DNA of 64,000 nt from NCBI GenBank assembly GCA_947169115.1, contig CAMVOK010000014.1, forward strand, positions 19,990-83,989, in the 5' to 3' direction. Numbering within the stretch: position 1 is the first letter of the stretch; each line of letters begins with the position of its first letter. The DNA comes from an uncultured Prevotellaceae bacterium. Lineage in GTDB: Bacteria; Bacteroidota; Bacteroidia; Bacteroidales; Bacteroidaceae. The notes under the pieces were generated by a model that saw only the letters and a program-made list of their open reading frames with translations, ran no database searches and had not been told where the DNA came from. A program made the position numbers and the translations under genes. Positions 56,723 to 62,826 of this stretch are shown here, one piece after another.

Positions 56723-57634
56723 ATGAAGCCACTACGATTCGCCTTATTCGGAAACATTTACCAAGCCAGGAAATCGGCTTTGGTGAAGAAACTATTATGT
56801 ACGCTGGAGACATATGGTGCAGAAGTATGGATAGACCACTCTTTCCACGACTATCTGACCAAAAAACTATTGCTCAATGTTTCTGCCAAGGGACTTATTG
56901 AGGGCAACGACTTCGAAGCCGACTTTGCCGTATCTATGGGAGGCGACGGTACTTTTCTGGAGACAGCAACCCGCGTGGGCGACAAGGGAATCCCCATCAT
57001 CGGCATCAACATGGGACGCATGGGTTTCTTGGCCGATGTGTCTGGCAATGAGATTGATGCCACCGTCAGAAACATCTATAATAGGGAATACAGACTGGAA
57101 GAACGCAGCGTGCTGGAAGTACGTATGCAAGACACCGAGTCTGGAGGTGTTCAACATGTAGTCCCCCAATCCTCCCCTTATGCGCTGAACGAAGTGGCCG
57201 TGCTGAAACGTGACAACTCATCGATGATAAGCATTCGCGTGGATGTAAACGAAGAGTACCTCACCACCTATCAGGCTGACGGTCTCATCATCAACAGCCC
57301 AACAGGTTCTACGGGCTATGCCCTGAGCGTAGGAGGCAGCATTATGTCTCCCCAGTCCCGCACCTTGGGCATTACCCCTGTGGCTGCCCACAGTCTGAAC
57401 GTGCGTCCCATCACCATCTGCGACGATGCCGTCATCAGCCTCACCGTCGAAAGCCGTAACCACCAATATCTGGTGGCCATAGACGGCAGGAGCGAAACAT
57501 GCAGCGAGGGAACACGCCTCACCATACAAAAGGCCCCCTATACCATACATGTCCTGAAGCGTCCCGACAGCAGTTTCTTCCGCACCCTGCGCGAAAAACT
57601 CATGTGGGGAAACGACATCAGGATAGAGAGTTGA
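56723..57634 (+). CDS. nadK: NAD kinase
   Basis: Phosphorylates NAD to NADP. 303 residues from ATG 56723 (MKPLRFALFGNIYQ), which matches the usual start; an ATG at 56717 is possible. Motifs: SMGGDGTFLETATRVG (GGDGT loop), NMGRMGFLADV, ALNEVAVLKRDNSSMISI, ADGLIINSPTGSTGYALSVGGSIMSP and DGRSE. It ends in TTGA/TGA contact with the ABC exporter gene. Confidence 0.96.
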   Translation: MKPLRFALFGNIYQARKSALVKKLLCTLETYGAEVWIDHSFHDYLTKKLLLNVSAKGLIEGNDFEADFAVSMGGDGTFLETATRVGDKGIPIIGINMGRMGFLADVSGNEIDATVRNIYNREYRLEERSVLEVRMQDTESGGVQHVVPQSSPYALNEVAVLKRDNSSMISIRVDVNEEYLTTYQADGLIINSPTGSTGYALSVGGSIMSPQSRTLGITPVAAHSLNVRPITICDDAVISLTVESRNHQYLVAIDGRSETCSEGTRLTIQKAPYTIHVLKRPDSSFFRTLREKLMWGNDIRIES

Positions 57635-59421
57635 ATGCCATAGTCCGTAATACAGAGTTTGTCCCTTTGAAGAATAGTTCCCTGCCCATCAACAAACTGA
57701 AATCGAGCAGTAGCATCATACGCTGGTTTTGGACGATATCGAAGAACCTGAGATTCCAGGCTTTTCTGAATGCTGTCATCGGTATAGTCTCCGTGGGACT
57801 TGATTTCGCATTCATCTGGGCCACCAAACTCTGCATCGACATAGCCACCAACCGCACCACCGCCTTTTCCCTACATCAGGCAGCCCTCATGCTCGCAGTC
57901 ATCATGGTTTGTCAGATAGGCATTGGCTTTGCCCGTCGTTGGATTGGTGCCCTGTTGGGAGTACGGGCTCAGAACCGCATGCAGCTGAAGATATTCCGCC
58001 AGTTGCTGGTCAGTGAATGGAATGGCAAGGAACGCCGCCATAGCGGTGACGTGCTAAATCGCCTTATCCGCGATGTTCGCGATGTGACCAACGTCATCAC
58101 AGAGACCGTGCCCGCTGCACTCAGTGTCCTGACACGTCTGGTTGGAGCCTTCGTTTTCCTCTACTCTATGGACGCCCAGCTGGCCATGCTCATTATCGTC
58201 ATCGTTCCTGTCTTTCTTTTTGTCAGCCGCTTCTATGTCCGCAAGATGCGCACCATCACCCGCGACATCCGCAACACAGACAGCGACATACAAAGCATTC
58301 TGCAGGAAAGCATACAACACCGCATCATATTGAAGACACTGGAGCGTGTGGGAACCATGACCGACCGTTTGGATGCCACCCAGCAACACCTGCGCCAACA
58401 GGTACGCCACCGCACGGTGTTCTCCTCCATTTCCGGCACGTTGGTCAGCACGGGATTTGCCACGGGCTACCTGATCACGTTTTTGTGGGGTGTCCATGGC
58501 ATCCATCAGGGTATCATCACCTACGGTATGATGATTGCCTTCATCCAGCTGGTAGGACAGATTCAAGGGCCTTTCCGCGAGATGACGAAGTTCGTACCCA
58601 TCATCATCAGTGCCTTCACGGCAGGAGAACGCCTCATGGAGCTAGAAGATACTCCCATGGAACAGGAAGGTACCCCCATCAAGTTCCAAGGTGGTGTGGG
58701 TCTGCGTCTGGAGCATGTAAGTTTCCAATACGACGAGAACGAACGCCACATCCTCCACGATTTTTCCTACGACTTCCCCCCTGGCAGCAGCACTGCCATC
58801 TTGGGAGAGACTGGAGCCGGAAAGACCACCCTCATCCGTCTCATCCTGGCTTTGCTCAAGCCCACAGAGGGAAAGGTGGAGATGTACTCGAAAGTGCAAA
58901 GTGCAAAGTTCAAAGTGCAAAGTTATGCCTCCGGCGAGTGCGAGATGGGAGGCAATCAAGGCGCAGCTCAACTTTCAACTTCTGTAAGTCCCCTCACCCG
59001 TTGCAACCTTGTCTATGTGCCACAGGACAACACGCTCTTCTCGGGCACTATACGCTACAACCTCCTGCTCGGCAACCCCAAAGCCACAGAGGAGCAGATG
59101 GTAGCAGCCCTGAAAACGGCCTGTGCTGAATTTGTCTTATCTCTGCCAGAGGGACTTGACAGTCGTTGCGGAGAGAATGGCACCGGTCTGAGTCAAGGCC
59201 AAGCCCAGCGCATCAGCATTGCCCGTGCCTTGTTACGCGACGGAAATGTCTTGCTCCTCGACGAGGCCACCTCTGCCCTTGACACCGATACGGAGAGTCG
59301 TCTGCTGAAGAATCTCACCCAATGGATGCGTCCCGAGCAAACCCTGCTCTTCGTTACTCACCGTCATGCCGTAGTGGATCATTGTACGCAAGTTCTTCGC
59401 CTGACAAGAAACCCCAAATAA
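57631..59421 (+). CDS. ABC exporter (membrane plus ATPase) with an in-frame repeat insertion
   Basis: About 596 residues if the TTG at 57631, overlapping the nadK stop, is the start. No ATG is available near the N-terminus, and the 132 bp upstream overlap nadK. Type I exporter membrane domain (residues about 35-320), then the ATPase: Walker A GETGAGKTT (about 391), SQGQAQR signature (about 520), VLLLDEATSALD (Walker B) and the H-loop THRHAVVD. Between Walker A and the Q-loop (VYVPQDN) there is an insertion of about 33 residues (about 420-452) encoded by heptamer repeats and a palindrome. Substrate unknown. Confidence 0.85.
   Translation: MNAIVRNTEFVPLKNSSLPINKLKSSSSIIRWFWTISKNLRFQAFLNAVIGIVSVGLDFAFIWATKLCIDIATNRTTAFSLHQAALMLAVIMVCQIGIGFARRWIGALLGVRAQNRMQLKIFRQLLVSEWNGKERRHSGDVLNRLIRDVRDVTNVITETVPAALSVLTRLVGAFVFLYSMDAQLAMLIIVIVPVFLFVSRFYVRKMRTITRDIRNTDSDIQSILQESIQHRIILKTLERVGTMTDRLDATQQHLRQQVRHRTVFSSISGTLVSTGFATGYLITFLWGVHGIHQGIITYGMMIAFIQLVGQIQGPFREMTKFVPIIISAFTAGERLMELEDTPMEQEGTPIKFQGGVGLRLEHVSFQYDENERHILHDFSYDFPPGSSTAILGETGAGKTTLIRLILALLKPTEGKVEMYSKVQSAKFKVQSYASGECEMGGNQGAAQLSTSVSPLTRCNLVYVPQDNTLFSGTIRYNLLLGNPKATEEQMVAALKTACAEFVLSLPEGLDSRCGENGTGLSQGQAQRISIARALLRDGNVLLLDEATSALDTDTESRLLKNLTQWMRPEQTLLFVTHRHAVVDHCTQVLRLTRNPK
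58888..58990. repeat. In-frame repeat insertion in the ABC exporter
   Basis: Five exact-period units AAAGTGC, AAAGTGC, AAAGTTC, AAAGTGC, AAAGTTA (58891-58925), then a hairpin TGCCTCC/GGAGGCA (58926-58932 with 58948-58954), then AACTTTC-type units. The reading frame is kept throughout. Confidence 0.85.
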
Positions 59422-59472
59422 AAATCGAATAAAAAAGTAACAGAAGGTCATACAAGTTTCAGATTTATTTTC

Positions 59473-59480
59473 TAAATTTG
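59473..59480 (+). promoter_or_regulatory. -7 box (TAAATTTG) four bases before the DUF4492 ATG
   Basis: TAAATTTG-N4-ATG, the same spacing as at the helicase. It predicts a transcript starting at or next to the A of the ATG. Confidence 0.55.
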
Positions 59481-59484
59481 CCTC

Positions 59485-59694
59485 ATGAACTTGTTGACAA
59501 AGATATGGCACCTCTATTACGATGGCTTCCGTTCTATGACGCTCGGACGCACATTGTGGCTCATCATCGCCATAAAACTATTCATCATCTTCGTCGTCCT
59601 ACGCTTATGTTTCTTCCCTAATTATATAAAGGAACACGCGCGTGAGGGCAATGAAGCGGAATTCGTAGCAAAAACATTGAACATTGAGAATTGA
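59485..59694 (+). CDS. DUF4492 small membrane protein
   Basis: 69 residues, one central membrane helix (LWLIIAIKLFIIFVVLRLCFF). The N-terminal MNLLTKIWHLYYDGFRSMTLGRTLW is the recognisable DUF4492 pattern. This family sits immediately upstream of cydAB in Bacteroidetes and is plausibly a small accessory subunit of the bd oxidase, like CydX in Proteobacteria (inference). The last residues (TLNIEN) and the stop are encoded by the AACATTG heptamer array. Confidence 0.85.
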   Translation: MNLLTKIWHLYYDGFRSMTLGRTLWLIIAIKLFIIFVVLRLCFFPNYIKEHAREGNEAEFVAKTLNIEN

Positions 59695-59707
59695 ACATTG
59701 AACATTA
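59673..59707. repeat. Five-unit heptamer repeat (AACATTG) spanning the DUF4492 stop
   Basis: AACATTG, AACATTG, AGAATTG, AACATTG, AACATTA: exact 7-bp steps starting inside the coding region and continuing past its stop. Confidence 0.9.
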
Positions 59708-59732
59708 GGCTACGCCCTCTCTCTTCTCTCCT

Positions 59733-59776
59733 CTCACTTCTCACCTCTCACTTCTCACCTCTAAACCTCTAAACCT
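59733..59776. repeat. CTCACTT/CTCACCT/CTAAACCT array upstream of cydA
   Basis: CTCACTT, CTCACCT, CTCACTT, CTCACCT (7 bp each), then CTAAACCT twice (8 bp), ending 9 bp before the cydA ATG. Nearly the same words as at 56580-56637. Confidence 0.85.
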
Positions 59777-59785
59777 CCAAATACT

Positions 59786-61360
59786 ATGAATCAACTACAC
59801 ATCGACTTGGCAGCGGTGGACTGGGCAAGAGCACAGTTCGCCCTAACAGCCATCTACCATTGGCTGTTCGTACCCCTGACACTCGGCTTGGCCGTAGTCA
59901 TGGGCATCATGGAGACCCTGTACTATCGCACGGGTCAGGAGTTCTGGAAACAAACGGCGAAGTACTGGCAGCGTCTTTTTGGCATCAACTTTGCCATGGG
60001 CGTGGCCACGGGTATTATTCTGGAGTTCGAATTTGGCACGAACTGGAGTAACTACTCCTACCTCGTGGGAGACATCTTCGGTGCTCCCCTAGCCGTAGAG
60101 GGCATTGTGGCCTTCTTCATGGAATCGACCTTCGTGGCCGTGATGTTCTTCGGTTGGAACAAGGTCAGCAAGGGATTCCACTTAGCCTCAACGTGGCTCA
60201 CCGGTTTGGGTGCCACCATCTCGGCCTGGTGGATTCTGGTAGCCAACTCGTGGATGCAGCACCCTGTGGGACAGGCATTCAACCCCGACACCATGCGAAA
60301 CGAAATGACCAGTTTCATGGAGGTGGCACTTTCACCCGTTGCCGTCGATAAGTTTGTCCACACGGTATTGTCCGCCTGGGTGCTGGGAGCCGTGTTTGTA
60401 GTGGGCGTATCGAGTTGGTATCTCTTGAAGCAACGCCACCTGGAGTTCGCACACAAGAGTCTCCGTGTGGGAGCCATCTTCGGACTTATCGCCTCCCTCT
60501 TGTTAATGGGCTCCGGCCACCATTCTGCCTACACCGTAGCACAGACACAGCCCATGAAGTTAGCAGCCATGGAGGGATTATATAAAGGCGGTAGCGACCA
60601 GCCCCTGACCATCATCGCAGGCATCAACCCATTCCAACAGCCTGACTACGAAGCCGAAGATGAGGCTCCGCTGAAACTGGCAGTCCCCTACGCCCTGTCG
60701 TTCCTTGCCACGAATGACATGAACGGCTATGTGCCTGGCGTTCGCGACATTCTGGATGGCTACACCAAGGAAGACGGAACACCGGAACTTTCCTTAGAAC
60801 AGAAGATAGAACGCGGACAATGTGCCATCACGGCCTTGCAGGAATACCGCAAAGCCAAGAAGGACGGAGCCGCACAGGAGTTCCTCGACGAACTGACCAC
60901 CGAGATACAGGAGAACATGCCCTACTTCGGCTATGGTTACGTTAAGGAACGTTCGGACATAGTGCCCTACATCCCCGTTTGCTTCTATGCCTTCCGTGTG
61001 ATGGTTGGTGGCGGTTGTCTGTTTATACTCCTATTCTTAATAATGATCATACAGCCCCCCTGTGGGGGGAAGGACGACACTCCCCCTCGGGGGAGATGGA
61101 AGGGGGCTTTTGCTCTCGTATGCATCCCCGTTGCCTACATCGTCAGCGAGGCTGGTTGGCTGGTAGCAGAGTTCGGACGTCAGCCTTGGACTATTCAGGA
61201 CATGCTGCCCACATGGGTAGGCGTGAGCCAGTTAGGCTCTGGGGCTGTGATGACCACTTTCTTCCTCTTCCTCATCCTCTTCACGACCTTGCTGGCCGTA
61301 GAAATCAACATCATGTGCAAAGCAATAAAGAATGGACCGAAAGGGATAGAGGATAGATAA
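59786..61360 (+). CDS. cydA: Cytochrome bd oxidase subunit I
   Basis: Quinol oxidase for low oxygen, inner membrane. 524 residues. Heme ligands are visible: His25 in TAIYHWLFVPLTLG, His192 in KFVHTVLSAW and Met406 in FRVMVGGG. The quinol-binding loop region and SEAGWLVAEFGRQPWTIQDMLPTWVGVS are intact. Between two late membrane helices an extra segment IIQPPCGGKDDTPPRGRWKGAF (residues about 421-442, given here in part) is encoded by a G-rich palindromic element. It sits in a loop, so function is probably kept. Confidence 0.96.
   Translation: MNQLHIDLAAVDWARAQFALTAIYHWLFVPLTLGLAVVMGIMETLYYRTGQEFWKQTAKYWQRLFGINFAMGVATGIILEFEFGTNWSNYSYLVGDIFGAPLAVEGIVAFFMESTFVAVMFFGWNKVSKGFHLASTWLTGLGATISAWWILVANSWMQHPVGQAFNPDTMRNEMTSFMEVALSPVAVDKFVHTVLSAWVLGAVFVVGVSSWYLLKQRHLEFAHKSLRVGAIFGLIASLLLMGSGHHSAYTVAQTQPMKLAAMEGLYKGGSDQPLTIIAGINPFQQPDYEAEDEAPLKLAVPYALSFLATNDMNGYVPGVRDILDGYTKEDGTPELSLEQKIERGQCAITALQEYRKAKKDGAAQEFLDELTTEIQENMPYFGYGYVKERSDIVPYIPVCFYAFRVMVGGGCLFILLFLIMIIQPPCGGKDDTPPRGRWKGAFALVCIPVAYIVSEAGWLVAEFGRQPWTIQDMLPTWVGVSQLGSGAVMTTFFLFLILFTTLLAVEINIMCKAIKNGPKGIEDR
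61053..61108. repeat. G-rich palindromic element in frame inside cydA
   Basis: AGCCCCCCTGTGGGGGGAAGG, then CTCCCCCTCGGGGGAG, then ATGGAAGGGGGCT. Outer arms AGCCCCC and GGGGGCT pair over two inner hairpins. About 56 bp long, read in frame as about 19 codons. Confidence 0.85.
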
Positions 61361-61363
61361 AAA

Positions 61364-61460
61364 TTAAAAGAGAAAAGAGAAAAGAGAAATAGAGAAAAAG
61401 AGAAAAATGAATTTTTTATCTCTTCACTCACTTTTATTTTTTAATTTTTAATTTTTAATT
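61364..61460. repeat. Purine-rich and T-rich 7-8-bp arrays between cydA and cydB
   Basis: AGAGAAA-type units (61370-61408) then TTTTTAA units (61438-61459). The two halves are complementary in composition and could form a long weak hairpin. They fill the 112-bp gap almost completely. Confidence 0.75.
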
Positions 61461-61472
61461 ATAAATAAGATT

Positions 61473-62666
61473 ATGACATATCTATTTTTACAGCACTATT
61501 GGTGCTTCGTAGTAGCCCTGCTTGCTGCACTTCTCGTTTTCCTCATGTTCGTGCAGGGTGCCAACTCACTCATCTTCACTTTGGGACGTACTCCTGATGA
61601 ACGACGTCTCGTAGTAAACGCCACGGGGCGCAAGTGGGAATTTACGTTCACCACACTCGTCACCTTCGGCGGAGCATTTTTTGCCTCCTATCCCCTATTC
61701 TATTCCACTAGCTTCGGCGGTGCCTACTGGCTTTGGATGATTATCCTCTTCTCCTTCGTCCTGCAAGCCGTAAGCTATGAGTTCCAATCGAAGTTAGGCA
61801 ACCTGCTGGGTGCTCGTACGTTTCAGTGGCTGCTCGTCTTGAACGGCATCCTCGGTCCCCTGCTTCTTGGCGGTGCCGTTGCCACGTTCTTCACTGGCTC
61901 CAACTTCATTGTGGAAGGAGGCCTATCATCTCAAGCGGGAGATGTTACTACCATAGCTCCTCCCCACGGGGAGGCTGGGAAGGGGCTTCTCGTAATCAGC
62001 CGCTGGGCCAACGCCTCGCACGGACTCGATGCCCTGCTGAATCCGTGGAACCTCTGCCTGGGTCTTGCCGTCTTCTTCCTGGCTCGCATACTGGGGTGCC
62101 TGTACATCCACAAGCAGGTGGACGACGGTCTGTTCGACAATCACAACCGCATCATTCAGCCCCTGTGGCGCAGCACCATCCTGTTCCTTGGGTTCTTCCT
62201 GGCCTTCGCCGGTCATATACTGACGTGCGAGGGCTATGCCTACGACCCCGAAACGGGAGTCATATTCATGGAACCCTACAAATACCTGCACAATCTCTTG
62301 GCGATGTGGCCTCTGCTTGTGATGCTCCTCGTAGGTGTGGTGTTTGTTCTGTTCGGCATCTTCTGGTCGATGTTCCATAAGGAATGGAAGCGCGGCTTCT
62401 GGGTTGTCGGCTTCGGTACGGTCGTCACGGTGCTCGTGCTGCTCCTGCTCACGGCTTGGAACAACACCGCCTACTACCCCTCGACGGCAGACCTGCAGTC
62501 GTCGCTCACGATGCAGAACTCTTCGAGCAGCGAGTTCACCCTCCGCACCATGTTCTACGTCTCCCTGCTCATCCCCTTTGTGCTGGCCTACATCGTCTAT
62601 GCCTGGCAAGCCATCGACAAGAAGGAACTGACCATGGACGAAATCAACAACGACCACGCTTACTAA
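61473..62666 (+). CDS. cydB: Cytochrome bd oxidase subunit II
   Basis: 397 residues with about eight membrane helices, complete: FVQGANSLIFTLGRTPDERRLVVNATGRKWEFTFTTLVTFGGAFFASYPLFY at the start, LNGILGPLLLGGAVATFFTG, and VISRWANASHGLDALLNPWNLCLGLAVFFLARILG. In the periplasmic-type loop before VISRWANASHG, the segment APPHGEAGKGL (residues about 162-171) is encoded by a second G-rich palindromic element. It would pair with CydA, and DUF4492 may be the small subunit. Confidence 0.95.
   Translation: MTYLFLQHYWCFVVALLAALLVFLMFVQGANSLIFTLGRTPDERRLVVNATGRKWEFTFTTLVTFGGAFFASYPLFYSTSFGGAYWLWMIILFSFVLQAVSYEFQSKLGNLLGARTFQWLLVLNGILGPLLLGGAVATFFTGSNFIVEGGLSSQAGDVTTIAPPHGEAGKGLLVISRWANASHGLDALLNPWNLCLGLAVFFLARILGCLYIHKQVDDGLFDNHNRIIQPLWRSTILFLGFFLAFAGHILTCEGYAYDPETGVIFMEPYKYLHNLLAMWPLLVMLLVGVVFVLFGIFWSMFHKEWKRGFWVVGFGTVVTVLVLLLLTAWNNTAYYPSTADLQSSLTMQNSSSSEFTLRTMFYVSLLIPFVLAYIVYAWQAIDKKELTMDEINNDHAY
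61955..61987. repeat. G-rich palindromic element in frame inside cydB
   Basis: AGCTCCTCCCC-ACG-GGGGAGG then CTGGGAAGGGGCT. Same family as the cydA copy 900 bp upstream, but a shorter version. Confidence 0.85.
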
Positions 62667-62753
62667 GGCAAATAAGAGTTATACGAACACAGATTATACG
62701 GAGTTTATCTACTGAAATACAAACACCTACGAATCTGTGTTTGAGAAAAGAAT

Positions 62754-62781
62754 GGGGTCACTTCAAAATTGAAGTGACCCC
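62754..62781. terminator. Perfect 13-bp hairpin after cydB
   Basis: GGGGTCACTTCAA (62754-62766) pairs exactly with TTGAAGTGACCCC (62769-62781). It lies between the convergent cydB and BspA-like genes. The U-tract is weak, so it may be a terminator or an mRNA-end stabiliser. Confidence 0.75.
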
Positions 62782-62826
62782 TTAACTGTTATACTCCGTT
62801 AGGAGGGAACATAGCTTTATCTTTTG

